From NCBI RefSeq assembly GCF_900113935.1, contig NZ_FORF01000001.1:124001-188000 (forward strand): DNA of 64,000 bases. Direction: 5' to 3'. The notes beneath the pieces are model-generated. The model did not search any database. It was not told the DNA's origin and saw only the letters and a program-made list of their open reading frames with translations. Position numbers and translations under genes: made by a program. The stretch comes from Aquamicrobium aerolatum DSM 21857. Lineage in GTDB: Bacteria > Pseudomonadota > Alphaproteobacteria > Rhizobiales > Rhizobiaceae. Below are positions 9,112 through 18,448 of this stretch, piece after piece (position 1 is the first letter of the stretch; every line of letters starts with the position of its first letter).

Positions 9112-9139
9112 GTTATAGCACGAGAATCGCTTCTGTCCA
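9112..9139 (-). promoter_or_regulatory. Likely promoter of tRNA-Phe
   Basis: On the minus strand TGGACA (9134-9139) and TATAAC (9112-9117) are 16 bases apart, each one mismatch from the sigma-70 consensus. The predicted start is about 65 bases before the tRNA. Confidence 0.5.
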
Positions 9140-9341
9140 GCAGGTAGGGCGACCTTTTTCCGACTATTTTTGTGCTCGCGCGATGCCTCTGGCCGCTTCA
9201 ATGCGCACAAATGCGTCCCGGCCGTCGAAAACGACAAAAAACGTGGCTTAAACAGGCAGATAACGCATTTCTGAGCCTACCCTACCGTCATCTCTCGGGG
9301 GGCAGCATCCAGCTGGCAACGCAGCTAATTTTGGCTCGCGC

Positions 9342-9545
9342 CTAGCGCTCGTCGTCGTCCGGATTGGCGTCTTCTTCACTGCCGGGAATGACATAGGAGC
9401 CGGAAAGCCAGCGATTGAGGTCCACATCCTTGCAGCGCTGCGAGCAGAACGGATAGGTGGCGCGCGCCGACGGCTTGCCACATTCGGGGCAGGGGCGCGT
9501 CGGACGAAGCGGGGTCACGTTGTCTTTTTCTGGAACGTTCGTCAT
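9342..9545 (-). CDS. yacG: YacG-type zinc protein, DNA gyrase inhibitor
   Basis: A 67-residue protein with the YacG zinc knuckle: C19-P-x-C22 and C34-x3-C38, followed by the VDLNRWL motif and an acidic C-terminal tail. E. coli YacG binds GyrB and inhibits gyrase. It lies three bases after maf, in the usual rhizobial order infA-maf-yacG, and is the last gene of the minus-strand operon before tRNA-Phe. Confidence 0.9.
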   Translation of the reverse strand: MTNVPEKDNVTPLRPTRPCPECGKPSARATYPFCSQRCKDVDLNRWLSGSYVIPGSEEDANPDDDER

Positions 9546-9548
9546 CGC

Positions 9549-10175
9549 TCAGGCCTTTGCGCCGGCAGCCCAGTTCAGATGGGCCTTGTAGCCGTCTGCA
9601 GATAGGAGCCCGACGGTTTCATACAAGGGCAGGCCGACGACATTGGTGTAGGATCCGACAAGCTTGACAACGAAACTGCCTGCAAAGCCCTGGACAGCAT
9701 AGCCGCCAGCCTTGCCGCGCCATTCGCCGGAGGCCAGATAGCTGTCGAGTTCCGCGCGCGACAGGCGCTTGAAGCGCACGCGCGTCTCAACCAGCGACTG
9801 GCGCTGCTTGCCGCTCGGGGTAATGAGGCACACGCCTGTATAGACGCGATGCGACCGGCCCGACAGCAATTGCAGGCAGTTCGACGCCTCATCGGCAAGC
9901 TCGGCCTTGGGCAGGATGCGCCGGCCTACGGCGACGACGGTGTCGGCTGCCAGGATGTAGGCAGAGCCTTCGCCTTCCTTCTGCAGGGTTTCCAGCGCCT
10001 TGCGTGCCTTGGCAGCCGAAAGCCGCTTGGCCAGCGAGCGCGGATGTTCTGCACGCAGCGGCGTCTCGTCCACATCGGTGGCGAGGACGCGATCAGGCTC
10101 GATGCCTGCCTGCTGCAGAAGCTCGATCCGCCTGGGCGATCCCGAGGCCAGCACAAGCTTCTGAATGTCGCTCAT
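9549..10175 (-). CDS. maf: Maf-type nucleoside triphosphate pyrophosphatase
   Basis: A 208-residue Maf/YhdE-family protein with the N-terminal LASGSPRR signature, ADTVV around residue 75 and the [13 protein letters not shown] segment. These enzymes hydrolyse dTTP/UTP or modified nucleotides to monophosphates (house-cleaning) and affect septation when overexpressed. It sits between infA and yacG. Confidence 0.9.
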   Translation of the reverse strand: MSDIQKLVLASGSPRRIELLQQAGIEPDRVLATDVDETPLRAEHPRSLAKRLSAAKARKALETLQKEGEGSAYILAADTVVAVGRRILPKAELADEASNCLQLLSGRSHRVYTGVCLITPSGKQRQSLVETRVRFKRLSRAELDSYLASGEWRGKAGGYAVQGFAGSFVVKLVGSYTNVVGLPLYETVGLLSADGYKAHLNWAAGAKA

Positions 10176-10207
10176 AGGAGACCCGTAATCTAGCGGGAGG
10201 AAAACCG

Positions 10208-10426
10208 CTACTTGAAGCGGTAGGTGATGCGACCCTTGGTCAGGTCGTAAGGCGTCATTTCAACCAGAACCTTGTCGCCCGTCAGGACGCGAATACGGTT
10301 CTTGCGCATACGGCCAGCCGTATGGGCGACGATTTCATGTTCGTTTTCGAGCTTCACCCTGAACATGGCGTTTGGCAGCAGTTCAGTGACCACACCCGGA
10401 AACTCGAGTACTTCTTCCTTCGGCAT
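10208..10426 (-). CDS. infA: Translation initiation factor IF-1
   Basis: A 72-residue S1/OB-fold protein, full length, matching IF-1 throughout ([44 protein letters not shown]). It binds the 30S A site during initiation. AAGG precedes the ATG at a normal distance. The gap of 88 bases before it suggests its own promoter in addition to operon read-through. Confidence 0.97.
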   Translation of the reverse strand: MPKEEVLEFPGVVTELLPNAMFRVKLENEHEIVAHTAGRMRKNRIRVLTGDKVLVEMTPYDLTKGRITYRFK

Positions 10427-10514
10427 CCGATACCTTTGTTGATTGTCTGTGCCGGCCGACAGGGCCGGAAAGTTGCGCGGAACCTACATGATCAGCGTGG
10501 CTTTGTGAACACGC

Positions 10515-10961
10515 TTAATCGGGCGCTCCCGCTGTAAAACGGCGTATTATATGCGATTCAAGGCGATCGCGCACGTCCCGATAGGCATCCAGCACCCGAT
10601 CACGTGTCCCGGTAATACCCGAAGGGTCAGCCGTTGGCCAGTACTCGACATCGACCGCACTGGTGCGCGTCAGTTCCAGCGCGGCATGGTGCGCTTCAGG
10701 CGCCAGCGTGATGATGAGGTCGAAATAGGCGTCTTCAAGCTCGTCCCACTCGTGTGGATGGCGCTCGCCAAGGGTCAGGCCAATCTCCTGCAGCACCGCT
10801 TCCACGAACGGGTCCGGGTCGCCTGCGCGCACTCCGGCAGAGGTGACGAAGGTGTCAGCCGGCAGGATGTAGCGCGCCAGCGCCTCGGCCATGGGAGAGC
10901 GAATGGCGTTCATGCCGCAAAGGAAAAGGATCGAGCGTGGAAGCCGGCGCGACTCCTCCAA
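10515..10961 (-). CDS. Low-molecular-weight phosphatase family protein
   Basis: A 148-residue protein with the LMW protein-tyrosine phosphatase/arsenate reductase P-loop C15-x5-R21-S (CGMNAIRS) and a DP acid motif near residue 111. It could dephosphorylate a protein or small molecule; arsenate reductase activity is less likely because no ars genes are near. The start appears to be TTG with GAGG upstream, three bases after the UPF0262 stop. The pairing with UPF0262 and hisD is conserved in rhizobia. Confidence 0.8.
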   Translation of the reverse strand: MEESRRLPRSILFLCGMNAIRSPMAEALARYILPADTFVTSAGVRAGDPDPFVEAVLQEIGLTLGERHPHEWDELEDAYFDLIITLAPEAHHAALELTRTSAVDVEYWPTADPSGITGTRDRVLDAYRDVRDRLESHIIRRFTAGAPD

Positions 10962-10964
10962 GCG

Positions 10965-11444
10965 TCAACCTCGCCAGTGCAGGACGCAAACGAGTGTGAA
11001 CAGTCGCCTCGCAGTGTCGAAGTCGACATCGATCTTTCCGGCGAGGCGATCCATCAGCGTCTGCGAGCCTTCATTGTGCAGACCCCGTCGACCCATGTCG
11101 ATGGCCTCGATCTGTGACGGCGTGGATGAGCGGATGGCGTCATAATAGCTTTCGCAGATCATGAAATAGTCTTTCACGACCCGGCGAAACGGGGTCAGCG
11201 AAAGGATGTGCGTGACAACCGGCTCGTCGTCCTCGCGCGTGACACTGAAGACAAGCTTGGCGTCAACGAGAGAAAGGCGAAGCCGGTAGGGACCCCCATC
11301 GTCGCCAACCGGCTGAAAGGAGTTGTCCTCAATCAGATCGAAGATGGCGACGGCGCGCTCGTGCTCCACGTCCGGTGTCGAGCGGCCGATCGATTCGTCC
11401 AGCGTGACATCGGCCAGTCTTGCCTTTGCGTCGCGCCTGCCCAT
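10965..11444 (-). CDS. UPF0262 family protein
   Basis: A 159-residue conserved alphaproteobacterial protein of unknown function, recognised by the [45 protein letters not shown] region. It lies four bases after hisD and before the phosphatase, in its usual place. No catalytic motif is apparent. Confidence 0.85.
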   Translation of the reverse strand: MGRRDAKARLADVTLDESIGRSTPDVEHERAVAIFDLIEDNSFQPVGDDGGPYRLRLSLVDAKLVFSVTREDDEPVVTHILSLTPFRRVVKDYFMICESYYDAIRSSTPSQIEAIDMGRRGLHNEGSQTLMDRLAGKIDVDFDTARRLFTLVCVLHWRG

Positions 11445-11448
11445 TGCA

Positions 11449-12747
11449 TCAGCTTTCCATGTTCAACCTGATGGCCACCGATGCGGCGTGGCCGTCAAGA
11501 TTTTCAGCACGTGCCAGAGCAATGGCTGCCGGACCAATCGCGCGCAGCTGATCCGGCCCAAGCTTGAGGATCGAGGTGCGCTTGACGAAATCAAGAACGG
11601 TCAGCCCCGATGAGAAGCGTGCGGAACGAGCCGTCGGCAGGACGTGATTGGTGCCGCCGACATAGTCGCCGATCACTTCAGGAGTATGGCGGCCAACAAA
11701 GATCGCACCCGCATTGCGGATCTTGGGGATGAACGCCTCGGCGTCGTCCATCGCCAGCTCCAGATGCTCGGCGGCAATCCGGTTGGCCAGGGGGACAGCG
11801 TCCTCAAGGTCCGGGACGACGATGACCGCGCCGAAATCGCGCCAGCTGGCCGCTGCCGTCTCGCCGCGTGGCAGACGAGCAATCTGGCGCTCCATTTCCG
11901 CTTCGACGGCATCGGCAAGCGTCGCATCGTCGGTGATGAGAATGGACTGCGCACCAGTGTCATGCTCGGCCTGCGCGATCATGTCGGCGGCGAGCCATGC
12001 CGGGTCATTGTTGCCATCGGCAATGATCAGAACTTCTGAAGGTCCGGCGATCATGTCGATGCCGACAGTACCGAAGACGCGTCGCTTGGCAGCCGCAACG
12101 AAGGCGTTGCCGGGGCCAACGATCTTGGCGACAGGTGCAATCGTTTCAGTGCCATAGGCCAGTGCGGCAACGGCTTGTGCGCCACCGACACGGTAGATCT
12201 CGGAGACGCCGACCAGACGCGCTGCCGCAAGCACCAGCGGGTTCAGCTCGCCGCGTGGCGACGGGACCGTAATTACAAGCCGTTCGACGCCGGCGACCTT
12301 TGCCGGAACTGCGTTCATCAGCACCGAACTGGGATAGCTTGCCGTGCCGCCCGGAACGTAAAGCCCGACAGCTTCGATTGCGGTCCAGCGCGAGCCAAGC
12401 TCAACGCCAATCGCGTCAGTGTAACGGTCGTCGCTCGGCATCTGGCGCGCGTGGTGCGCTGTGATGCGTTCGTGGGCGAGTTCCAGCGCAGCGTAAGTTT
12501 CGGGATCGACACTGGCGACGGCGGCGTCGATTTCCGCTTCTGTCACCGCGATGCCGGTTTCACTCAGGTCGAGATGGTCGAAGCGCTTCGTGTAGTCGAT
12601 GAGAGCGGCATCGCCTTCCGCCTGGATGCGCGCAATGATTTCGGCCGCGATGGCGTCGACGTCGGCTGACACCTCACGCTTGGTGGTGAGAAACGCGGCA
12701 AAGCTCTGTTCGAAATCGGGAGCGTTGAAATCGAGGCGTAGGGACAT
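11449..12747 (-). CDS. hisD: Histidinol dehydrogenase
   Basis: A 432-residue enzyme that oxidises L-histidinol to histidine with NAD and zinc, the last two steps of histidine synthesis. The diagnostic [15 protein letters not shown] segment, the [13 protein letters not shown] segment and the EHLELAMD histidine motif are present; length is normal. Other his genes are not in this window, as is usual for rhizobia. Confidence 0.97.
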   Translation of the reverse strand: MSLRLDFNAPDFEQSFAAFLTTKREVSADVDAIAAEIIARIQAEGDAALIDYTKRFDHLDLSETGIAVTEAEIDAAVASVDPETYAALELAHERITAHHARQMPSDDRYTDAIGVELGSRWTAIEAVGLYVPGGTASYPSSVLMNAVPAKVAGVERLVITVPSPRGELNPLVLAAARLVGVSEIYRVGGAQAVAALAYGTETIAPVAKIVGPGNAFVAAAKRRVFGTVGIDMIAGPSEVLIIADGNNDPAWLAADMIAQAEHDTGAQSILITDDATLADAVEAEMERQIARLPRGETAAASWRDFGAVIVVPDLEDAVPLANRIAAEHLELAMDDAEAFIPKIRNAGAIFVGRHTPEVIGDYVGGTNHVLPTARSARFSSGLTVLDFVKRTSILKLGPDQLRAIGPAAIALARAENLDGHAASVAIRLNMES

Positions 12748-12765
12748 GAAGGAAAAATACTCCGG

Positions 12766-13203
12766 TCAGTTCTTGTGGGCTGGCCTGGACTGCGCTTCCC
12801 AGGCTGCACCCAGATCGGTGAGGCGTGCTTCGACATAGTCGACATCGAGCCGGATTGCAGCACCGCCCGAACAGGTCAGTTCGATGACGCCGGCAGGCGT
12901 ATCCGCCGCCTGCTCGAACCGGATCGCCAACAGCGACAGGACATCGTCCTTGGCATCGCGTGAAAATCCGGTCGTCCTGACGCCGCTGACCCGTTCGAAA
13001 TGCAGGATGCTGCGGCGTCGTTCGTTGTTGCGGCTGAAAAAGCCCGACTTGTTCTCCCACACGAAACGGTTGAGTTCGATGAGAAAGAGCTTGTCGGCGG
13101 CGCGATAGGTCAGGTCGCCGATCTTCATCACCGCGTCCTGAGTATAGGCGGAAATGATCTTGAGATCGTCTGCGTCGAGTGCGGCAAGCTTGAGTTGAGA
13201 CAT
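12766..13203 (-). CDS. DUF2948 family protein
   Basis: A 145-residue protein of DUF2948, conserved in alphaproteobacteria between murA and hisD. The ATG at 13203 (MSQLKLAALD) is the family start; a longer frame to 13233 adds ten atypical residues. Function is unknown and I see no active-site motif. Confidence 0.85.
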   Translation of the reverse strand: MSQLKLAALDADDLKIISAYTQDAVMKIGDLTYRAADKLFLIELNRFVWENKSGFFSRNNERRRSILHFERVSGVRTTGFSRDAKDDVLSLLAIRFEQAADTPAGVIELTCSGGAAIRLDVDYVEARLTDLGAAWEAQSRPAHKN

Positions 13204-13290
13204 GTCGTTGCACAATCCGCGAGGGGCCAGCAAAGCGCGGCAAGAATAGGTTCCACCCGGTGTTATGCCGAGATTGGAAGCAGTGCAACA

Positions 13291-13393
13291 GGGAGAAGGG
13301 GAAATAGGGGAGAGAAGGGAGTAGGGGAGTAAGGGAGTAGGGGAATGACGGGACGCTCGTTTTCCCCTGTTCCCCTAAATCCCTATTCCCCTA
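13291..13393. repeat. G-tract/C-tract inverted repeat after murA
   Basis: From 13291 to 13350 the + strand carries about ten runs of three or four G separated by short A/T spacers, with an AGT-A-GGG(G) unit repeated about every 7-8 bases. From 13361 to 13393 come matching C runs (CCCC-TGTT-CCCC-TAAAT-CCC-TATT-CCCC). The two halves can pair across the CGGGACGCTCG spacer. On the minus-strand transcript this begins directly after the murA stop, so it may terminate or stabilise the mRNA; the G-strand could form quadruplexes. Confidence 0.7.
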
Positions 13394-14683
13394 TCACGAT
13401 GACAGCCGCTCGATCGTCGCGCCGCACGCCGACAGCTTCTCTTCCAGCCGTTCGAAGCCGCGGTCGAGATGATAGACGCGGTTGACGATGGTCTCGCCTT
13501 CAGCGGCGAGGCCCGCGATGACCAGCGAGACGGAAGCACGCAGATCGGTAGCCATCACCGGTGCGCCCTTGAGCTGGGAGACGCCATCAACGATTGCGGT
13601 CTGGCCCGCCAGCGAGATCTTCGCGCCAAGACGCGCAAGCTCCTGAACGTGCATGAACCTGTTCTCGAAGATCGTTTCGGTGATGCGCGAGCGCCCCTGC
13701 GCCATCGTCATCAGCCCCATGAACTGCGCCTGTAGGTCGGTCGGGAAGCCGGGGAAGGGTTCCGTGGTGATGTCGACTGGCAGGATGCCTGCGCCATTGC
13801 GGCGGATGCGGATGCCGGAATTCAGCGGAGTGACTTCGACACCGGCCTGCGCCAGCGCGTCGAGCGCGCTTTCCAGAAGATCGGCGCGCGCGCCTTCAAG
13901 AACGACGTCGCCGCCAGTCATCGCCACAGCCATCGCGTAGGTGCCGGTCTCGATGCGATCCGGGATGACCTGATGGGTTGCGCCGTGCAGCGATGTGACG
14001 CCGTCGATGGTGATCGTCGAGGTGCCGGCACCCGAAACCTTCGCACCCATGGCGTTAAGGCATTCGGCAAGATTGACGACTTCAGGCTCGCGGGCGGCGT
14101 TCTCCAGCACCGTCTGCCCCTTGGCGAGTGTGGCCGCCATCATCAGCACATGGGTTGCGCCAACGGATACTTTCGGGAAGACGTAGCGGTCGCCGATCAG
14201 GCCCTTTGGCGCACGGGCATGGGCGTAGCCCTGTTCGATCTCGATCTCCGCGCCGAGCTGGCGCAGCCCGTCGATGAACAAATCGACCGGACGCGTGCCG
14301 ATGGCGCAGCCACCCGGCAGCGAAACCCGTGCCTCGCCCATGCGGGCCAGGAGCGGGCCGATCACCCAGAACGAGGCGCGCATCTTCGACACGAGTTCAT
14401 AGGGTGCGGTCGTGTCGACAATGTTGCGAGCGGTGAAGTTAACTGTTCGGGCATAAAGCGAATTCTGCTGCTCGCGCCGTCCATTGACCGAATAGTCCGC
14501 ACCGTGATTGCCGAGAATCCGGATCAGCTGCTCGACGTCGGCCAGATGCGGTACGTTTTCGAGGCTCAGCGTTTCTTCCGTCAGCAGCGACGCGATCATC
14601 AGGGGCAGGGCGGCATTCTTCGCTCCGGAAATCGGAATGGTTCCATTGAGCGTGTTGCCACCGACGATCCTGATGCGATCCAT
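13394..14683 (-). CDS. murA: UDP-N-acetylglucosamine 1-carboxyvinyltransferase
   Basis: A 429-residue EPSP-synthase-fold enzyme that adds enolpyruvate to UDP-GlcNAc, the first committed step of peptidoglycan synthesis. K22 in the SGAKNAALP motif and the catalytic loop cysteine C126 ([10 protein letters not shown], equivalent to E. coli C115) are present, so a fosfomycin-sensitive form is expected. AAGGAT precedes the ATG. It leads the minus-strand housekeeping run. Confidence 0.97.
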   Translation of the reverse strand: MDRIRIVGGNTLNGTIPISGAKNAALPLMIASLLTEETLSLENVPHLADVEQLIRILGNHGADYSVNGRREQQNSLYARTVNFTARNIVDTTAPYELVSKMRASFWVIGPLLARMGEARVSLPGGCAIGTRPVDLFIDGLRQLGAEIEIEQGYAHARAPKGLIGDRYVFPKVSVGATHVLMMAATLAKGQTVLENAAREPEVVNLAECLNAMGAKVSGAGTSTITIDGVTSLHGATHQVIPDRIETGTYAMAVAMTGGDVVLEGARADLLESALDALAQAGVEVTPLNSGIRIRRNGAGILPVDITTEPFPGFPTDLQAQFMGLMTMAQGRSRITETIFENRFMHVQELARLGAKISLAGQTAIVDGVSQLKGAPVMATDLRASVSLVIAGLAAEGETIVNRVYHLDRGFERLEEKLSACGATIERLSS

Positions 14684-14803
14684 GCGCTGTATCCTTCCCG
14701 CAAAGCGGTTGTTTCAATGGTGCGGCGTGCCGGTGCCCGGCGGGCGCGCGAAATATTATCCGGGGAGAGCGGGCTTCGATCTGTAACCGGCCCGATTGCC
14801 GTG

Positions 14804-14986
14804 TCAGGCCTCGTCCCCATTGTCCCTCAGCAGTCCTTCTGGCCGCGAATCAGCGGCGCCGTCCCGTCTCGACCGCGCCTGTACCTTGCGCCTTTGAAGG
14901 TTGGCACGCAATTTTTCTGCAAGCCGCGCCTTCTTGCGGTCATTCGGATCGCCCTTGGGCGGCTTCTGATTTTCTGGCGGGTTCAT
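14804..14986 (-). CDS. Small basic conserved protein
   Basis: A 60-residue, highly charged protein (NPPENQKPPKGDPNDRKKARLAEKL then RANLQRRKVQARSRRD) with a short basic helix, typical of small rhizobial hypothetical proteins found near murA. The ATG at 14986 is chosen because the frame further upstream runs into the tRNA-Thr gene. No function can be assigned. Confidence 0.5.
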   Translation of the reverse strand: MNPPENQKPPKGDPNDRKKARLAEKLRANLQRRKVQARSRRDGAADSRPEGLLRDNGDEA

Positions 14987-15168
14987 CCAGCATGCTCCGG
15001 CTACCGGCGAATTGTGTCGAACTGGCGGCGCTGGCCTATAGCAGAGGAAGGCGTTAGGCTCAAATCCCCGGCGATCTTGCAGCATTTGCCGCGGGCAGGG
15101 GAAATTATCCAGTTCAGCGCTTGCACTTCTCAAACTCATGTGGCAGAAGGCCGCCACAATCAAGACCG

Positions 15169-15243
<75 letters not shown>

Positions 15244-15530
15244 TTCTCCTCCTGTAATTTTAGATGTTTCTGGATTTTGTGATGTCCAGAGAAACCCGCC
15301 AGCCTTTCCCCTGTTTGTTGTGTTTCAATAACTTAGGGTCACGCGGCTTCGTGCTGGTAACACAAGCCTAGCACGCGGGCGTACCACTGTGATTTTTGGT
15401 GGCGACCCTATGCATATCGAGGCGACAAAAAGCACGTTGCGCCGTGAATACGTGAAATATTCACATTTCGAATGCGCGGCGCACCAGGGGATCTAGTCGT
15501 TGTGACTGCATGTTGTGTGGCTTGTCGTAT

Positions 15531-16427
15531 CTAGATCATTTCCGAAAAGTCACAGAGTTCCTGCATCATGGTGGCGAGGGTCAGTACGAAGGACGATGGG
15601 TGATCCTGACGCAAAATTGCGACATAAGGGATGTCTGGCAGGAGCGGCTTGGTCTCAATGATGCGAAGCTTGTTGCTTTCGAGGAGGTGACGGAAAGGTC
15701 GCCGGGGGAGGTGGCTGATCCCCAGTCCCGCCACCGTCATCCCGACGGTCGCCATCAGGCTATCAGTGACACGCACGCGTTCGAACACCAATCGCTCCGA
15801 CAACAGCCATTTCGAGAGGTGCGACCCGGCTCCAGAGCGACCTCCCTGTAGAAGCAATGGGTAGGAGACCAGTTCCTGAAGTGGCACGACTTCATCCAGT
15901 CCCGTTAATCCGGGCTGTTCCATCCACGCGAAATCCACATCACTGAGATGCAGGATGGTGACATTTGTGTCCCTGATAAACTCGGGACACACGATGATGT
16001 CGAGCAGGCCGCTCTGCAGGCTCTCATAGAGGGTACGGCCACTTGCGACTTCTGGCTCCAGCACCACGCCGGGATGGTTGTCACGCACGGCTGCGGTCAA
16101 TCGCGGAAGCCAGGTCATTGCCGTCAGTTCGGTAATGCCGATACGGATCCGTTTCGCCATGGTGGTGGCGCGGCCGGCTTTGATGGTCGCAATATCGTCT
16201 TGAAGAAGCAGCATCTTGCGCGCCACCTCCAGGACTTCCTCCCCGCGCGGCGTCAGCTTCGACCCGCGTTGTGAACGTTCGAACAGCGGAAAGCCGATCG
16301 TGTGTTCCAGTTCATTGATTCGCTTGGAGATCGCGGACTGCGATGTGCCCAGACGTGAGGCAGCGCGCTCGAACGTCCCAAGCTGGGCGATCCAGACCAA
16401 GGCTTCCATCTGTCGGAGAGAGAGCAT
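15531..16427 (-). CDS. LysR-type regulator of the adjacent amino-acid module
   Basis: A 298-residue LysR protein: N-terminal winged HTH (ALVWIAQLGTFERAASRLGTSQSAISKRINELE, residues 10-42) and a substrate-binding effector domain from about 90. It is divergent from the aminotransferase/aldolase/ABC operon and so probably senses that pathway's substrate. An ATTCC-N5-GGAAT palindrome lies six bases before its own start codon, in the position for autorepression and activation of the divergent operon. Confidence 0.85.
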   Translation of the reverse strand: MLSLRQMEALVWIAQLGTFERAASRLGTSQSAISKRINELEHTIGFPLFERSQRGSKLTPRGEEVLEVARKMLLLQDDIATIKAGRATTMAKRIRIGITELTAMTWLPRLTAAVRDNHPGVVLEPEVASGRTLYESLQSGLLDIIVCPEFIRDTNVTILHLSDVDFAWMEQPGLTGLDEVVPLQELVSYPLLLQGGRSGAGSHLSKWLLSERLVFERVRVTDSLMATVGMTVAGLGISHLPRRPFRHLLESNKLRIIETKPLLPDIPYVAILRQDHPSSFVLTLATMMQELCDFSEMI

Positions 16428-16432
16428 CTAAT

Positions 16433-16447
16433 ATTCCAAAAAGGAAT
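16433..16447. promoter_or_regulatory. LysR-type T-N11-A operator
   Basis: ATTCC-AAAAA-GGAAT is a perfect inverted repeat with the T-N11-A layout of LysR boxes, in the 107-base gap between the LysR gene and its divergent operon. It is close enough to the regulator's start for its right arm to serve also as the GGAA ribosome site. Confidence 0.55.
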
Positions 16448-16534
16448 GAAAGTCGGCAACTTAATATCTCTTTATTCGATTGCTCGTCAAACAATATGGT
16501 TGCCTCTCAGTCAGAACCTGGAGGGTAGTCGGAA

Positions 16535-17740
16535 ATGGCAATGAAACTTGCTGAACGGGTGGTGCAGTTGAAGCCGTCCGCCAGCATCGTCGCCAGGCAG
16601 CGCGTTCTCGAATTGCAGGCCGCTGGCGAGACCATTATCGATCTGACAATTGGCGAGCCGGATCTTGATACGCCGGCACACATTGTCGAGGCTGCATTCG
16701 CTGCCGTGAACGCCGGTGATACGCATTACACCGTTCCGCCCGGAACGCCTGCGCTGCGCAAGGCCATCATTGCAAAACTCCAGCGCGACAACGGTCTCGA
16801 TTATGCAATGAACGAGGTGATTGTCGGCGTCGGCGCGAAGCAGCTGATCTATGAAGCATTTGCCGCAAGCCTCGATACCGGCGACGAGGTGATCGTTCCG
16901 GCGCCGTATTGGGTGAGCTATCCCGACATTGCCACCATTCACGACGGCACTCCCGTTATCGTGGACTGTCCTGAAGTTGATGGATTCAAGTTGACGGCGA
17001 AGGCGCTTGAGGCAGCCATTACGCCGAACACCAAGTGGCTGGTCCTGAACTCGCCCAACAACCCCAGCGGTGCCGTCTATTCGCGTGAGGAACTGGAAGC
17101 GCTCGCTCAAGTGCTGCGCCAGGCTCCGCATGTCTGGCTGATGACCGACGAGATCTACGAGCATCTGACTTATGACGGCGTGACGGCGATCAGTCTCGTC
17201 GAAGCCGCGCCGGACCTGAAGGACCGTACGCTCATCGTCAATGGCGTCAGCAAGGCTTATGCCATGACCGGTTGGCGGATTGGATACGCAGCTGGCCCAT
17301 CTGACATTATTGCCGCCATGGTAAAGCTGGTCGGTCAGAGCACGTCGTGCGCCAGTTCTGTAAGCCAGGCTGCTGCTGCCGCTGCGCTTTCGGGAGATCA
17401 GGCCTGCGTTGCTGAAGCCACGGAAATCTTCCGCCAGCGCCGCGACCGGATGTTCGAAATTCTCGACGGGACGCCCGGCCTTGCCGTCAGGAAACCGGAT
17501 GGCGCGTTCTATTTCTATCCTTCGGTGGCGGGGTTGATCGGCAAGACGACACCGCAAGGCAAAGTTCTGCAAAGCGACCTCGATGTGTCGCTCTACCTGT
17601 TGGAAGCCGCGCATGTCGCTGTTCTCGACGGCGGCGCATACGGCATGTCGCCATATCTGCGCATGTCGTTTGGTGGCGCAATGGCAGATATCGAGGTTGG
17701 TTGCCACGCCATCCGCAAGGCCTGCGAAGAGTTGGTCTGA
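16535..17740 (+). CDS. Class I PLP-dependent aminotransferase
   Basis: A 401-residue fold-type I aminotransferase of the aspartate/aromatic family. Visible are the NSPNNPSG motif (about 169-176), the PLP lysine K240 in NGVSKAYAMTGWRIGY, and the C-terminal RMSFGG carboxylate-binding region. It would convert an amino acid to its 2-oxo acid. It is preceded by GGAGGG and followed 39 bases later by the RraA/HMG-aldolase-like gene and then a polar amino-acid importer, so the substrate probably enters through that importer. An alternative is a general aspartate transaminase. Confidence 0.85.
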   Translation: MAMKLAERVVQLKPSASIVARQRVLELQAAGETIIDLTIGEPDLDTPAHIVEAAFAAVNAGDTHYTVPPGTPALRKAIIAKLQRDNGLDYAMNEVIVGVGAKQLIYEAFAASLDTGDEVIVPAPYWVSYPDIATIHDGTPVIVDCPEVDGFKLTAKALEAAITPNTKWLVLNSPNNPSGAVYSREELEALAQVLRQAPHVWLMTDEIYEHLTYDGVTAISLVEAAPDLKDRTLIVNGVSKAYAMTGWRIGYAAGPSDIIAAMVKLVGQSTSCASSVSQAAAAAALSGDQACVAEATEIFRQRRDRMFEILDGTPGLAVRKPDGAFYFYPSVAGLIGKTTPQGKVLQSDLDVSLYLLEAAHVAVLDGGAYGMSPYLRMSFGGAMADIEVGCHAIRKACEELV

Positions 17741-17779
17741 CGCCAGCCCGGATCTAGACGCGTTTTGAAAGTGAATATC

Positions 17780-18394
17780 ATGGCTCAGGACACTGTAATC
17801 GAAAAGCTGCTGCGCGAATTCGGCACGACTTCCACCTCGATCATCAGCGACAACCTGCAACGCTTGCCGGGCGCGGTCGGTCTGCGGCCCTTCCACAAGA
17901 TCGAGGGTACGATGGTTGGCCGCGCGCTCACCGTGAAAGTGGCGGCCGGTGACAACAAGCTCATCCACAAGGCGCTCGATGTCGTCGAACCGGGTCAGGT
18001 GATCGTCGTTGATGGCGGCGGGGAAACCTCCCGTGCGCTGATTGGCGAAATCATGGTGGCCATCGCCCGCAGTCGCAATGCGGTCGGGTTTGTGATCGAT
18101 GGCGCTATCCGTGACAGTGCCACGATCGGCGCAGGCGATTTCCCGGTCTTCGCGCGCTCTGCGATCCATCGTGGACCGTACAAGCACGGCCCCGGATCAA
18201 TCAACGTCCCGGTATGCATCGGCGGGATGGCGGTGAACCCGGGCGACATCGTCGTTGGTGATCATGACGGCATTGTTGCGTTCCCGGTCGAGGGGGCTGA
18301 AGCCCTGCTCGAAAGTGTCCGCGCGAGCGAACGCATGGAAGAAGAAATGCTTCGGCAGATCGCCGAAGGAACCTATGTCGGAGCCTACGCGTAG
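17780..18394 (+). CDS. RraA-like / 4-hydroxy-4-methyl-2-oxoglutarate aldolase family protein
   Basis: A 204-residue protein of the RraA/HMG-CHA aldolase family. The metal and substrate residues R111-D112 (VIDGAIRDSATI) and the GGGETSRALIGE loop (79-90) are present. Family members cleave 4-hydroxy-4-methyl-2-oxoglutarate to two pyruvates or decarboxylate oxaloacetate; the E. coli branch binds RNase E. Between an aminotransferase and an amino-acid transporter, aldolase activity on a transaminated 4-hydroxyglutamate-type compound is the best reading. The ATG at 17780 is preferred to a TTG 15 bases upstream. Confidence 0.75.
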   Translation: MAQDTVIEKLLREFGTTSTSIISDNLQRLPGAVGLRPFHKIEGTMVGRALTVKVAAGDNKLIHKALDVVEPGQVIVVDGGGETSRALIGEIMVAIARSRNAVGFVIDGAIRDSATIGAGDFPVFARSAIHRGPYKHGPGSINVPVCIGGMAVNPGDIVVGDHDGIVAFPVEGAEALLESVRASERMEEEMLRQIAEGTYVGAYA

Positions 18395-18448
18395 GCAGGC
18401 ATGCTGCCGCCCCCGCGCGGTAAGTCGTAGAGTACCAGAGGAGAAGAC

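Noticed and set aside
10515-10961. Arsenate reductase for an arsenic resistance operon
   Set aside because: The P-loop fits, but the context is the conserved hisD-UPF0262-infA block and no arsenic transport or regulator gene is near.
15244-15530. Attachment site or integrase remnant after tRNA-Thr
   Set aside because: No repeat of the tRNA 3' end and no integrase fragment could be found here or near 47 kb.
16511-18187. A 558-codon open frame on the minus strand across the aminotransferase and RraA-like genes
   Set aside because: It is antisense to two well-supported genes, has the Arg/His/Asp-rich make-up of a shadow frame in GC-rich DNA, and no domain is recognisable.
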